In this document: positions 43,513 to 52,071 of the stretch, piece by piece
Numbering within the stretch: the first letter of the stretch is position 1
Layout: the number at the start of each line of letters is the position of its first letter
Assembly (NCBI GenBank): GCA_021772975.1
Contig: JAJFKY010000016.1
Coordinates: 1 to 64,000, forward strand
Direction: 5' to 3'
DNA: 64,000 bases
Origin: Gammaproteobacteria bacterium
GTDB lineage: Bacteria > Pseudomonadota > Gammaproteobacteria > Xanthomonadales > Wenzhouxiangellaceae
The notes under the pieces: generated by a model
Seen by the model: the letters and a program-made list of their open reading frames with translations, nothing else
What the model was told of the DNA's origin: nothing
Databases searched by the model: none
Program-made: the position numbers and the translations under genes

Positions 43513-44288
43513 GTAATGACCTGCTGCCCGATTTCACGCCGGATTGGTATAAGCCACAGCATTACACAGGTTTGTCGGAGCTTGATTTAATCGGTTGGTT
43601 AAAGCTGCTTTTTATCCGATGCAGATATTCAATTGCCGATGATACCGAGGTGGCCTCATTGATGCCGATTGAGCAGTATATTGAGGGTGAATCAATAAAT
43701 GCTGACCTCAATAATCACATTGGTGATATTGATCCAATATTCAAATCAACAGTAACAAATCTATTCGGCCCGGTAATTGAACCTATCAATTACACTGAAA
43801 ACGATAGTGGTTCAGCGCTTGCTCGTGCGCTAATCGAGTCGCATAAAAAAAGCCTGGAGCATATAACTATTCCCAGAGGAATGGCCGAATGGTCGGTGTT
43901 TGTGAATATTCGCGCCCACAAAGAAACTATCCGTAGAGATTTCGAGAAATGGTTGGAGAGATTAGATCAATCTGAGCTGGTTTATCAACGACAGTTTTAT
44001 CAACGACAGTTTTATGCAACATTGCTACAGTGCATAAATCATAGGGTTCTGCAATATATAGACTTGAATATCTGGCAGCGGCAAAATCCTGACAAACATA
44101 TGACGCAATATAATATGGCCCAAATTTTATTTTATGACAGGTACGATATAAACCAAGTTGACAAGCTCAGAAGCCAAACCAAGCCACGTGCAGAAGCCAT
44201 ACTGTCAGCAAGCTCTATTTGGGCTATGCACTGCGAGGTAATGTCCGAGAAGTGGAGCAAAAACGAGGGTGAATATGCTCCGGATTAA
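43509..44288 (+). CDS. DUF6387-like protein next to the integrase
   Basis: 259 residues, starting LPDFTPDWYKPQHYTGL and continuing LIGWLKLLFIRCRYS, the same opening as DUF6387 proteins that neighbour P4-type integrases. There are no signal peptide or membrane segments, and helices predominate. An exact 15-bp tandem duplication at 43981-44010 repeats the residues YQRQF. Its start overlaps the integrase stop, so both are probably expressed together. Function unknown; such genes may help excision or counter-select loss of the island. Confidence 0.6.
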   Translation: MSNDLLPDFTPDWYKPQHYTGLSELDLIGWLKLLFIRCRYSIADDTEVASLMPIEQYIEGESINADLNNHIGDIDPIFKSTVTNLFGPVIEPINYTENDSGSALARALIESHKKSLEHITIPRGMAEWSVFVNIRAHKETIRRDFEKWLERLDQSELVYQRQFYQRQFYATLLQCINHRVLQYIDLNIWQRQNPDKHMTQYNMAQILFYDRYDINQVDKLRSQTKPRAEAILSASSIWAMHCEVMSEKWSKNEGEYAPD

Positions 44289-44404
44289 AAAGATGGTGTA
44301 TTTTTCTCCGGAGCAAAAACGAGGATAAAAATACTCATTTATTCCAAGACTAAATTCTGAGATAGTCTTGCCTCACTTGTTTAGACGACAATAGAGGCAA
44401 ATCA

Positions 44405-44605
44405 ATGACTACAGTATTGATCAAACTCCCCGAGGTCATGCGTCGCACACAGAAGTCACGTGCCGCAATCTATGCCGGGATGGTTCAAGAAACGTTCCCC
44501 CAATCCGTAAAGCTTGGCCCAAGGGCTGTGGCGTGGACAGAACAGTCAATTGAGGATTGGATACAGGAAAGAATCGAGGAGTGCGCACCCGGTGAGGCTG
44601 CGTAA
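44405..44605 (+). CDS. AlpA-family regulator
   Basis: 66 residues with the helix-turn-helix KLPEVMRRTQKSRAAIYAGM followed by the wing FPQSVKLGPRAVAWTEQSIE and DWIQERIEE. That is the P4/AlpA (MerR-like excisionase) pattern. AlpA proteins switch on the integrase and early genes of satellites. It is preceded by 116 bp with no gene and overlaps the next gene by 1 bp (TAATG). Confidence 0.9.
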   Translation: MTTVLIKLPEVMRRTQKSRAAIYAGMVQETFPQSVKLGPRAVAWTEQSIEDWIQERIEECAPGEAA

Positions 44606-45054
44606 TGCTGGCGGCCCCAGAACGAAGAAAGCCCGCCGGGCTGGATGGGGCTTTCAGTAAATTGTCGAGAGGGGTTACTCCCGGTCAACTGTACCGCAAA
44701 AACCCACCATATGCCCGCAGCATTATGCAAGGCCGCCGATCAGCTAACCGCTGGATAGGCACCAGCGCAAATGGCCGCAACCACACTGCATGGGTTCTGG
44801 TTGGTAGTGACGCATGGACAGTTGCAAAAGACTGGCATAACCGTAACCGATTGGTAACCCTATTGCCGCCTGATGAATCGGCCAAAGGCTTTAATTGGGC
44901 TTGTTTATCTGGGCTTGAAACCGTGTTGCTGCATCGCTGCGGACATTGTGAAGGTGCAGTAGCAATGGAGTTAATCAAGCAACTATTAATAATTGGGCTA
45001 AAGGTACTGGAACATCCGAGCCTGATTTTGCACGAAAGAGGAGGCAATGAATAA
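44605..45054 (+). CDS. Unknown satellite protein
   Basis: 149 residues of unrecognised family. The start codon shares one base with the AlpA stop. The protein is Arg-rich at the N-terminus (ERRKPAGLDG, GRRSANRW) with a Cys pair in the middle (LHRCGHCEG), which could bind a metal or be structural, and ends with a hydrophobic/helical segment (MELIKQLLIIGLKVL). It lies between AlpA and the RepA-like gene and overlaps the latter by 8 bp, so it probably belongs to the replication/regulation block. Confidence 0.55.
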   Translation: MLAAPERRKPAGLDGAFSKLSRGVTPGQLYRKNPPYARSIMQGRRSANRWIGTSANGRNHTAWVLVGSDAWTVAKDWHNRNRLVTLLPPDESAKGFNWACLSGLETVLLHRCGHCEGAVAMELIKQLLIIGLKVLEHPSLILHERGGNE

Positions 45055-46132
45055 ACCCGTATCAGTCAAGCATGACTTGCCAGAAATACAATCAGTGCGA
45101 CGTTTCCAGTTAATTAAAGCTGGGACACTCAAGCCCAAACCACTTGACTGGCAGATAGAGCACCTTTTCGAGCGTGATACTACATTACTGATATTTGGTG
45201 ATCCTGGAAGTGCTAAGACTTTCAAGGCGCTGGATATTAGCTGCTGTATTGCCACGGGTGTGGATTTTCACGGCAGGCGAGTTAAGCAAGGGCCAGTTGT
45301 TTATATATGCGGTGAAGGTATCAACGGCATAGCCCGACGCATACAAGCGTGGAGCATCCGAAATAATACAGATTTATCAGATTCTCCACTGTTTATATCC
45401 ACAATGCCTGCTGCGCTTTGTGAGCTGACAGAAGCGGTCGCGGTCATGAATGCAATTGATGAGGTAGCAGAAATACCTGCATTTGTCGTCATCGACACAT
45501 TGGCGCGGAATTTTGGCGGCGATGAAAACAGCAGTACAGATATGTCGGCATTCATACAATGCATTGATAGTTTGCGCGCAACTTATGATGGTTGCACAAT
45601 CTGCTTGGTTCATCACTCCGGGCATGCAGTCAAAACCCGCGCCCGTGGTTCCAGTGTTTTACAGGGGGCAATTGATACTGCCTACAGTATGACCCGACAT
45701 GCTTCCGGTAAGATTGTGGTAGAAAACCGCAAGATGAAAGACGGGCCAATACCTGAGCCGTTCGCTTTTGAGATCAGAACCGTTGAGTTGGATTTATTGA
45801 ACGAAGATGGCACCCAGGCTACCAGTGCAGTACTGCGCCTGACTGAATTACCCACTGAGCTAGCAAAGGTTACAGGCAAATGGCAAAAGGCAGCATTGGA
45901 GAAGTTGCACGAACTGCATCAACAGCATAAAGAAAACCTAACGCAAAGTGGCCATGATCCAGATCAGGCCAAAGTCAGCATTGATGACTGGCGGCAATCG
46001 TGCCAAACGGCAGATATGCCCCGCAATAGGTTTCATGAAGCCAAGAATAGATTAGTAGCAACGGGACAAGTTGAAATTAACAACCCTTATGCCCGGCCAG
46101 CGTCCGGCAGTCCTGTCCGTCCGGTTACCTAA
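45047..46132 (+). CDS. RepA-like AAA ATPase (replication helicase type)
   Basis: 361 residues. Walker A GDPGSAKT at residues 51-58, followed by KALDISCCIATG. The Walker B / DExx region is VVIDTLARNFGGDENSS, and the LVHHSGH motif after it is typical of RepA/RSF1010-type hexameric helicases (AAA_25). The C-terminal ~90 residues (EKLHELHQQHKENL, SIDDWRQSCQTADMPRNRFH) look like a winged-helix DNA-binding end. The gene ends directly in a repeat cluster that resembles iterons, so it is the natural candidate for driving replication of the excised element. Confidence 0.85.
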   Translation: MNKPVSVKHDLPEIQSVRRFQLIKAGTLKPKPLDWQIEHLFERDTTLLIFGDPGSAKTFKALDISCCIATGVDFHGRRVKQGPVVYICGEGINGIARRIQAWSIRNNTDLSDSPLFISTMPAALCELTEAVAVMNAIDEVAEIPAFVVIDTLARNFGGDENSSTDMSAFIQCIDSLRATYDGCTICLVHHSGHAVKTRARGSSVLQGAIDTAYSMTRHASGKIVVENRKMKDGPIPEPFAFEIRTVELDLLNEDGTQATSAVLRLTELPTELAKVTGKWQKAALEKLHELHQQHKENLTQSGHDPDQAKVSIDDWRQSCQTADMPRNRFHEAKNRLVATGQVEINNPYARPASGSPVRPVT

Positions 46133-46209
46133 AGGTAAACCGGACAGGACGGACGCCTGACAGTGATGCAAACCGGACAAACCGGACGTAAACCGGACGT
46201 AAACCGGAC
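46110..46209. repeat. Iteron-like AAACCGGAC repeats and inverted repeat (candidate origin)
   Basis: AAACCGGAC occurs five times, starting at 46137, 46170, 46179, 46190 and 46201, so the last four are 9-11 bp apart. A loose inverted repeat pairs GTCCTGTCCG...GGTTACCT (46110-46130) with AGGTAAACCGGACAGGAC (46133-46150), overlapping the RepA-like stop codon. Directly repeated short elements next to a replication ATPase are typical of iteron origins. Confidence 0.6.
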
Positions 46210-46250
46210 AAAAAGCGGACGGCTGATATTGAGTAAATTGAGGATAAATA

Positions 46251-46781
46251 ATGGCTAAGCCGAAAAAATACACATCGGACATTGCAGACAAAATTTGTTT
46301 GTGTATTGCCGAGGGTCGATCAATGCGGAGTATCTGTGCTGATGATGGCATGCCCGCAGAATCTACGGTTTACTACTGGCTAAGCCAGTATCATGATTTT
46401 GTGGGTAAATTAAAAGCAGCCCGATTATTGAGTGCAGACGCAGATTTTGATCATGTGCAGCGCATTGCTGAGCAAGTGCTAGCTGGCGACCTTGACCCCA
46501 GGGCCGCACGTACAGCGATCTATGCTTACAAGTGGACAGCCAGCAAAAAAGACCCCCGTAAATATGGCGATCATATCAAGCTGGAGGATGTGAGCGACTG
46601 GCGAGGAAAACCTATAGAGCACATGAGTGACGTTGACTTGATTAATGTCATGGTTGATGGCTTGCCTCGCTCTGCGCTTGAGTTCATGGCCCATGGCGGG
46701 TTTGATCGCTTATCTGATGATCAAGTACAGAAAATGATCTACTTCCGCCAAAAGTTAATAACTACTGACAAAGCAGTTTAA
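46251..46781 (+). CDS. Small-terminase-like protein
   Basis: 176 residues. The N-terminal helix-turn-helix (YTSDIADKICLCIAEGRSM, SICADDGMPAESTVYYWLSQ) and the following helical segment with ARTAIYAYKWTASKKDPRKYGD match small terminase subunits, which recognise packaging (pac) sites. A second helical region (SALEFMAHGGFDRLS) completes it. In phage-inducible islands a TerS homolog diverts helper-phage packaging to the satellite genome. It has no large-subunit partner here, as expected if a helper supplies it. Confidence 0.75.
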   Translation: MAKPKKYTSDIADKICLCIAEGRSMRSICADDGMPAESTVYYWLSQYHDFVGKLKAARLLSADADFDHVQRIAEQVLAGDLDPRAARTAIYAYKWTASKKDPRKYGDHIKLEDVSDWRGKPIEHMSDVDLINVMVDGLPRSALEFMAHGGFDRLSDDQVQKMIYFRQKLITTDKAV

Positions 46782-46803
46782 TTATTGGAGCACTACGCGC
46801 GCG

Positions 46804-47016
46804 AATAAGGCCATTGATCAGGTAAACTCAAGATTTGGAGAGTTTGCTATAGCCCCTGGCCCGTTACTGGATCGTTCCGATATGCCGAACGTGATAGCAC
46901 CAGCATGGAAGCCCACCGGCCACAGGGCCACAATTGAAGGTACAGACAATGTGCGGAAGGCTCGTGGTGGTGGCAAAGCTCGCCGACTTATACCGTTACT
47001 TGGCACTATTAGCTAA
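46804..47016 (+). pseudogene. Remnant resembling the C-terminus of a Y-family DNA polymerase
   Basis: The frame NKAIDQVNSRFGEFAIAPG followed by LLDRSDMPNVIAPAWKPTGH and IEGTDNVRKARGGGKARRLI is open, but has no start codon before it. The INxRYG-type beginning is what ends UmuC/DinB-like polymerases of mobile elements. Only the tail is left, and it runs into the next fragment. I am unsure of the family. Confidence 0.35.
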
Positions 47017-47131
47017 CCCCCCGGAAGGCGGAATAGAGCGCTACAACCTTCCACAGAGCTACCAGCGCGGCGGCGAGGTGTTAAGGGAGCAAGTGCTGGT
47101 ATGGGTTACCTGGAAGGGGAAAGGCGGGTAG
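46949..47131 (+). pseudogene. Truncated SRAP/YedK-like gene fragment
   Basis: ATG at 46949 gives MCGRLVVVAKLADLYRYLAL and ERYNLPQSY. The catalytic Cys2 after Met and the RYN motif match the start of SOS-response-associated peptidases (HMCES/YedK), which crosslink abasic sites. The sequence then loses similarity and stops at residue 60, so the gene is broken. It overlaps the polymerase-like remnant in another frame. Confidence 0.45.
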
Positions 47132-47275
47132 ACATGCCGTAGAAATCTAGGTTCGATCTGACAGTTTCAAGAGCTTAGATTAGGCCATGCCTAGCAGTTC
47201 GTATTTGTCAGCTACTTACCCTAAGCTGCCATTTTCCACTAACCAATCTTTAATCCAACCGGGTCTTTTATGGAA

Positions 47276-48235
47276 CTACTCAGCACTTTTCAAATTGATA
47301 TAACTAATATAGTTTTTGGATAAGAATATCTTTAGGTTGCTTGGAATACGTGGGAGATTACCGATAATTTTAATTGCGTTTGACTGAGATATCGAAATAT
47401 GAACCTTTGGTATGGTTACACAAGAAGCGATCAAATTTACCGCATTTTTGTGAACTGAAATACAGAATTCTATCAAAAACCAAAGTACGTATTTACCTCT
47501 AGTGAATTTTCGGTAATTCGCAGACTTTTTGAAAGTAGATTTAGCTTGGGATATATCCGCTGAAGTGTCGATGCATACTCCCGCAGATTTATGTATGTAA
47601 CGAACAATCTTCTCATATCCTTCTTTGCTTGAGTCAAAAACCAAATTTCCATTATTAAATGAGAAAAGTTTGCTCATTTTGATATTTGACAAGTTCGCCT
47701 TTTCACTTTTCCGCCTCCATATAAGAATCCAAGCCATAACAGGTATCATAGCCTTTAGAAATAGCTCAAACTGCTGCTCAAATAGGCCACATAAGGTGTC
47801 AATCTCCTCATGGCTATACTTGGACATTTCAAATATCTCCCTAAGCACCCGTTTGCAGGTTCCGCGAGTAGTAATAGAGTTTTCTATCGAATACTTATCT
47901 GTGACGAAGATATTGGAGTCTTTTGGGGCTTTTTCGGGAATAAGTGACATTAAGTCGTGATCTACAAAAAAACAAATTCTCTTTTTGGGAAATCGTCGCC
48001 AATCTATATCGCGATGTATTCTTAAGACGTTGTGCTTATTCCCTGCAGCCCAAAGCTCTACTTCCCAATCTTCATGAATATTGTGTTCTATAAAGCCTTG
48101 ATAAAAACAAGGGTCATCCTTTCCTTCAACAAATCCGTATATCACTTTAGTAATTTTGGAGTATCGTGATAAAAACTCGTGATAACATGATATTTTGGTG
48201 CTGAGTGCTTCCGCGTGAATTTGTAACATCCCCAT
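47276..48235 (-). CDS. ariB: PARIS effector AriB, DUF4435/TOPRIM nuclease
   Basis: 319 residues, close to the known AriB length. DUF4435 motifs stand in TOPRIM order: Glu37 in YGFVEGKDDPCFYQG, Asp92-x-Asp94 in CFFVDHDLMS, then KYSIENS near residues 114-120. These are the acidic residues that bind catalytic Mg in TOPRIM nucleases. No signal peptide is present. It starts 11 bp after the AAA ATPase gene on the same strand, in the AriA-AriB order of PARIS. In studied systems AriA senses a phage anti-restriction protein such as Ocr and releases AriB, which cleaves host tRNA and aborts infection. Codon usage is clearly AT-rich. Assignment rests on family pattern. Confidence 0.8.
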   Translation of the reverse strand: MGMLQIHAEALSTKISCYHEFLSRYSKITKVIYGFVEGKDDPCFYQGFIEHNIHEDWEVELWAAGNKHNVLRIHRDIDWRRFPKKRICFFVDHDLMSLIPEKAPKDSNIFVTDKYSIENSITTRGTCKRVLREIFEMSKYSHEEIDTLCGLFEQQFELFLKAMIPVMAWILIWRRKSEKANLSNIKMSKLFSFNNGNLVFDSSKEGYEKIVRYIHKSAGVCIDTSADISQAKSTFKKSANYRKFTRGKYVLWFLIEFCISVHKNAVNLIASCVTIPKVHISISQSNAIKIIGNLPRIPSNLKIFLSKNYISYINLKSAE

Positions 48236-48246
48236 TTTATTGCTCC

Positions 48247-49608
48247 TTAAACGATGAACTCACCTAACCCATGGGCATAGGCCCTAAGTTCATTGTCATA
48301 AATAAAAGGCGAATGTGTAACAGCGACTAGACCAGAGCAAAAATCTGCATTTCTGATATCAGCCAAGAATTTTCTCTGCCAATCGACTGAAAGAGAGAGC
48401 TCTGGTTCGTCGATTAGTACGAAATATTTTTCTCCACCTGACAGGTAGAGGTGGCTGAAAAGAGAAACTATCTGTTTCTCTCCTGATGAAAGGTTTTGCA
48501 GGCTGATAACTCTATCTCTGTTATTTGTATCTTTAGCTCGAATTTTAAAATCGAAGGTCGATGAGTCATAAATAAACTCTTTGTCAACCATGTAGTCATT
48601 GCATGCTCTGCAAAAACTAACAATTTTTGCCTCCTTCTCTTCCAAATCTTGATGAAAGCCCATTAGTTTTGTAAAGTAGTGACTAATTACCTTCGCATGA
48701 ACATTACTGAGGTTGTCATCTTTAATTCCTTGGATAATACTCTTAAGGTTTTGTTTGTTGTCTTGTGACAAAATTGGTTCCTGAATACGGCTGAGTATAC
48801 TGTCTATAACTCTCTGGTCAGCCTTTTTGATAATACTCAAGTTAACTGATTGATACTCCTCTTCCACAATGTCACCAAGATAGCTGAAAGTAAGTTTATT
48901 AAGGTTTTCGCGTGCAAACTTTTCAAGTTCATCTCTGGTTTGATGTATAGCCGATTCTACGTCTTTCATTCCGAATTCTATGAGTTCGACAAAGGTATTA
49001 CTAGTACGCTTCGAAGCAAGTAATCGCCTTCTTGAATGTAGCTCTCGTTCATCTAAACCTTCGAAGATGAGATTTAATTCTTGTTCAATTCGCCTATAGG
49101 TGGGCAGATATAGCAATTGAGATTTAAGAGAATTTTGAATTGTTGTAAGTGTTTTGCTTAACGTGCCGGACCTGCTTTGAACAGGCTGATCAAATAAATC
49201 TATGTGCTCCAATAGGTAACGAATCGGCATGTTATAACGATGACATATTCGCTCTAACTCAGCTAAATTTACTCCGTCATCGCTTTGTTCTAGCAAGTGG
49301 ATTACTCTGTGCCTAATTGCACTTGGTAAATGCCGGGGTAATTTTTTATTGATTCTTTTAAATGGTTCTTTAAAATCACTGTACGCTAAAACATGTTTTT
49401 TATTACCGATCGTAATCGTTAAAGATTCAAATTCATATTTAATAATCGAGTTCCATTGACCTGAAAGTAAGTAGTAAAGCAAATTAAGCACTGTTGTCTT
49501 GCCTGCACCATTTTCGCCAACGAGTATTAACGTATTATCCTTAAATCGGAGATCAAGGTTTCTATATCCGTAAAGCTTTTTGATTTGAAATCGAGAGATT
49601 TTAGGCAT
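48247..49608 (-). CDS. ariA: PARIS sensor AriA, AAA15-type ATPase
   Basis: 453 residues. Walker A GENGAGKTT at residues 31-39 near the N-terminus, preceded by FKDNTLILV. A long helical middle (residues ~90-360) leads to the ABC signature NLSSGEKQIVSLF, Walker B YFVLIDEPELSL and the switch VTHSPFIYDNE. This is the AAA_15/OLD-like layout of AriA, and its size fits. The neighbour downstream is the DUF4435 gene, completing the two-gene system. Upstream are 285 bp with no gene. An alternative would be an orphan OLD-type ATPase, but the pair with DUF4435 is diagnostic. Confidence 0.82.
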   Translation of the reverse strand: MPKISRFQIKKLYGYRNLDLRFKDNTLILVGENGAGKTTVLNLLYYLLSGQWNSIIKYEFESLTITIGNKKHVLAYSDFKEPFKRINKKLPRHLPSAIRHRVIHLLEQSDDGVNLAELERICHRYNMPIRYLLEHIDLFDQPVQSRSGTLSKTLTTIQNSLKSQLLYLPTYRRIEQELNLIFEGLDERELHSRRRLLASKRTSNTFVELIEFGMKDVESAIHQTRDELEKFARENLNKLTFSYLGDIVEEEYQSVNLSIIKKADQRVIDSILSRIQEPILSQDNKQNLKSIIQGIKDDNLSNVHAKVISHYFTKLMGFHQDLEEKEAKIVSFCRACNDYMVDKEFIYDSSTFDFKIRAKDTNNRDRVISLQNLSSGEKQIVSLFSHLYLSGGEKYFVLIDEPELSLSVDWQRKFLADIRNADFCSGLVAVTHSPFIYDNELRAYAHGLGEFIV

Positions 49609-49893
49609 GATTTATTCTCGTTTTATTCCTTGTTTGCGCACATTAATTTATCAACATTTCTTGAAACGAAAACTCCATTTTTACGTGAATGTTTAGGGAT
49701 CAGTAGGCTCAAGTTTGTTTAATCATATGAACGCTTAGAGTATATAAGAGCCATTGTCGGGTTTCATCAAAACTAACTATTCGTGCTGGCTGATCAAATG
49801 TAAGTTTTTACAATTTAGTAAATCAGTCAACATCCTTAGTTTTGATACTGCAGAAGTTGCAGAACCTACACAATGATATTTTACAGTTCCTGC
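49609..49893. other. AT-rich intergenic region upstream of ariA
   Basis: 285 bp between the end of the exported-protein gene and the ariA start, both on the minus strand. It should carry the PARIS promoter. No convincing box or hairpin stands out. Confidence 0.5.
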
Positions 49894-50964
49894 TTATTCT
49901 GATAATTCCTGAATTCGGCTATTAAGGTCTCGGCAGGTATACCCGGCTGTTTCTCCAGCAAATAATCTTCGTAGGATAACCGTATTAGAGCCAAGACTTT
50001 GTGATGTCAGGTTAAAAGCTAACACAAGCTCGCTACAGTCATTCACACTGAGAGTGGCAGTTCCCGCTGTGATTCTCTGCGGCTGGCCTAGCTGATTGAA
50101 AGAGCCGTTAATGCTTGTGTTTAGGTTAAAGGATACGCTGTTATCACCAAACTGGAAAAAGCTGTTACCCGTAAACCATATCTGGTTTCCATTTGCATCA
50201 AATGTAAACCAAGCCATAAATGCTACTAAGCTGCCATCTGGCAACTCGCTAATAGATAATAATATGCCTTGGTTGGATGTGTTTTCTACGACCCATGTAC
50301 CTGCGTGTCTGCCGGTAATTGGTGGTAGGCCATTACTTACTGGGGTCATTTGGTTAGCTGGAGGAATAACAAAGGATTCAAAAAAACCCGCCAAACCTTC
50401 AACTGTTATGGTTATTTCACCCTGTAAATCATCAAATGTAATGGGTTGAGAGAGCATGCTGCCAGGTATGAAATCAGCAAATGTATTCCTAGTTAAGATG
50501 AGGGGTGGTGTAACATTCCCAATTGCAAACCACCAGTTTCCTATCAATGCGCTTGGAAAGCCATTGCCGGTGTTAGTAAACTCGGTTGGAACATATGTGA
50601 ACGCACCAAAGCTTGCAGAGCCAGCATTATTAGTAACTACAATATTAGATACAGCAGGAATTACATTGGTAAGTCCTGATAAGTTTTCCAGACTCATAGT
50701 AATGATAGTTTTGCCGTCAGGACAAGCTACTCTCCAAAACCTTACCCTAACTGGAATCGTATGGACGGCAGGCAAATTAATTTCAGGCGCTTCAACCGTT
50801 CTTTGTAAAACTGTGGTTCCTGGCTGAGGAACTGGCGGGAAATCAACACAACTCGGCGGAACAAATGCGAAACCATCTGAAAAAAAGTTAGGTACCGGGA
50901 TAAAACCTTGCCCCAAGAGCGCTGGCGAAGTTATCAAAAGCAAAAAAGCAAAGCACTTTCTCAT
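49894..50964 (-). CDS. Exported protein on the island with a domain shared with a chromosomal protein
   Basis: 356 residues, signal peptide MRKCFAFLLLITSPALLGQG. Residues ~30-200 are a beta-rich region with PAVHTIPVRVRFWRVACPDG and MSLENLSGLTNVIPAVSN. The last ~130 residues repeat the domain at the start of the protein at 24737-26737: AGTWVVENTSNQGILLSI, WFTFDANGNQIW identical in both, NDCSELVL, and a C-terminal Cys (GYTC). The DNA differs at many synonymous positions, so the copies are old or acquired separately. It is cargo of the mobile element; function unknown. Confidence 0.7.
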   Translation of the reverse strand: MRKCFAFLLLITSPALLGQGFIPVPNFFSDGFAFVPPSCVDFPPVPQPGTTVLQRTVEAPEINLPAVHTIPVRVRFWRVACPDGKTIITMSLENLSGLTNVIPAVSNIVVTNNAGSASFGAFTYVPTEFTNTGNGFPSALIGNWWFAIGNVTPPLILTRNTFADFIPGSMLSQPITFDDLQGEITITVEGLAGFFESFVIPPANQMTPVSNGLPPITGRHAGTWVVENTSNQGILLSISELPDGSLVAFMAWFTFDANGNQIWFTGNSFFQFGDNSVSFNLNTSINGSFNQLGQPQRITAGTATLSVNDCSELVLAFNLTSQSLGSNTVILRRLFAGETAGYTCRDLNSRIQELSE

Positions 50965-51296
50965 TGGATTCTCCCTTTCTATTTTTCGCTATTACTGTAC
51001 AGAGTAGCAGGCTTTTTATCAAAAAAATCTATAACTAAATTCTAACCGCTTTTCAATGTTAGGTCTCCAGTGAGCACTAAGAGCATGACTTTTTTGGGTC
51101 ACTATTCACGAGGAAAACAGCTAACAAACAGCAATTTTCGGATAACGGCGCGCGCGAAGGCTTTAATACTCTAGCCCTGATAGCGGATTGTTCCGATGAC
51201 CCTCAAAGCTGACCATGACCATATCAGAAAAAGCCGGTGCTAGTTTGCTGTGACTCTTGCACTGCGCAACCCGCTCCATGCAGCATTGTGCACCGA
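50965..51296. other. Intergenic region in the island
   Basis: 332 bp between the exported-protein start and the XRE gene stop. A GCGCGCGCGAA stretch and a TTCCGATGACC motif weakly recall the degenerate segment at 46797-46890, perhaps an old repeat. No gene is seen. Confidence 0.5.
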
Positions 51297-51524
51297 TCAT
51301 TCGTCACCCCCTATCCAGCAAACACACTTCCCATCAAAACGTATTTTCCCAGTAGATACTATGGCTTTTTCTAGCTTTGCAATTGTGGATTGGTAAGCGT
51401 CGCCGCCTTGCTCAAACTTGTTCACAGTGGTTTTGCTTACTTTGGCAAAATCAGCAAGATCAAAAGTAGACCATCCAAGCATAGCCCGTGCTGCCCTGCA
51501 TTGCCTATGCGTCATAGCTGGCAT
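51297..51524 (-). CDS. XRE-family transcriptional regulator
   Basis: 75 residues. Helix-turn-helix in RAARAMLGWSTFDLADFAKV followed by SKTTVNKFEQGGDAYQSTI. A Cys-rich end (KCVCWIGGDE) is unusual. It faces away from the short gene at 51725, sharing a 200-bp divergent region, which is where an island repressor would act. It is a candidate satellite lysogeny regulator. Confidence 0.8.
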   Translation of the reverse strand: MPAMTHRQCRAARAMLGWSTFDLADFAKVSKTTVNKFEQGGDAYQSTIAKLEKAIVSTGKIRFDGKCVCWIGGDE

Positions 51525-51724
51525 ATTATCTGTTTCTCATGTCATATTAAACCTGAATAATAGCAAATAATACCAATATGTAGTTGTACGGCTGTAAAGA
51601 CTGGCATATAATGACACTGTATGACAGGATATCTTAATTGTATTTTGTTAAGTAAAGCGGGAGCCGGAAGCGTTGGAGCGCTTACCGACCCCCTAACCAC
51701 AACCCAACTACTGCGAGTTGAACC

Positions 51725-52018
51725 ATGGCTAAGAAAGATTCTACCACCACACCCAGCCAATCCAATACCAATCCGGAAAACCACAAGGAAACACGACTCA
51801 TTGACGGTGTTTTCGTTATCGCTAAAGGTGTAGACACCCTGGCTTTGTATGACAAGCTGTTAGAACGCCTGGCGCAGCTTGATGCTGCAACTGAACCACC
51901 AGATGAGTTAACAGCGCAGATGTCAGGAAAACGGCTGCACAACTACCTATGGCTATTGCAGTCGATGATCAGACAGGTTCAAGGTTTAGCTTGTGAGCTT
52001 AATCAACGCCTCAATTGA
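51725..52018 (+). CDS. Small unknown protein at the right end of the island
   Basis: 97 residues. The first 25 are polar (STTTPSQSNTNPENH) and the rest is helical (KLLERLAQLDAATEPPDEL, NYLWLLQSMIRQVQGLACEL). There is no signal peptide. It is divergent from the XRE gene and may be its target. The family is not recognised. Confidence 0.55.
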   Translation: MAKKDSTTTPSQSNTNPENHKETRLIDGVFVIAKGVDTLALYDKLLERLAQLDAATEPPDELTAQMSGKRLHNYLWLLQSMIRQVQGLACELNQRLN

Positions 52019-52071
52019 TGGCTTTGTCTGTATGAAAACGATGCAGAAAAACATCCTAGCATTGCATAGTT

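Larger units (their letters stand above)
46782..47275. other. Degenerate segment between terminase-like and AriB genes
   Basis: About 490 bp with remnants of repair genes (see the two pseudogene entries). The last 140 bp before the AriB stop codon are AT-rich and hold no further feature I can support. Confidence 0.5.

Noticed and set aside
50965-51296. Weak match of a GCGCGCGAA/TTCCGAT segment to the degenerate region at 46797
   Set aside because: Only short patches agree, so I do not claim a repeat.
51600-51650. TGACACTGTATGACA as an XRE operator
   Set aside because: It is a short direct repeat in the divergent region, but one occurrence without symmetry is not enough.
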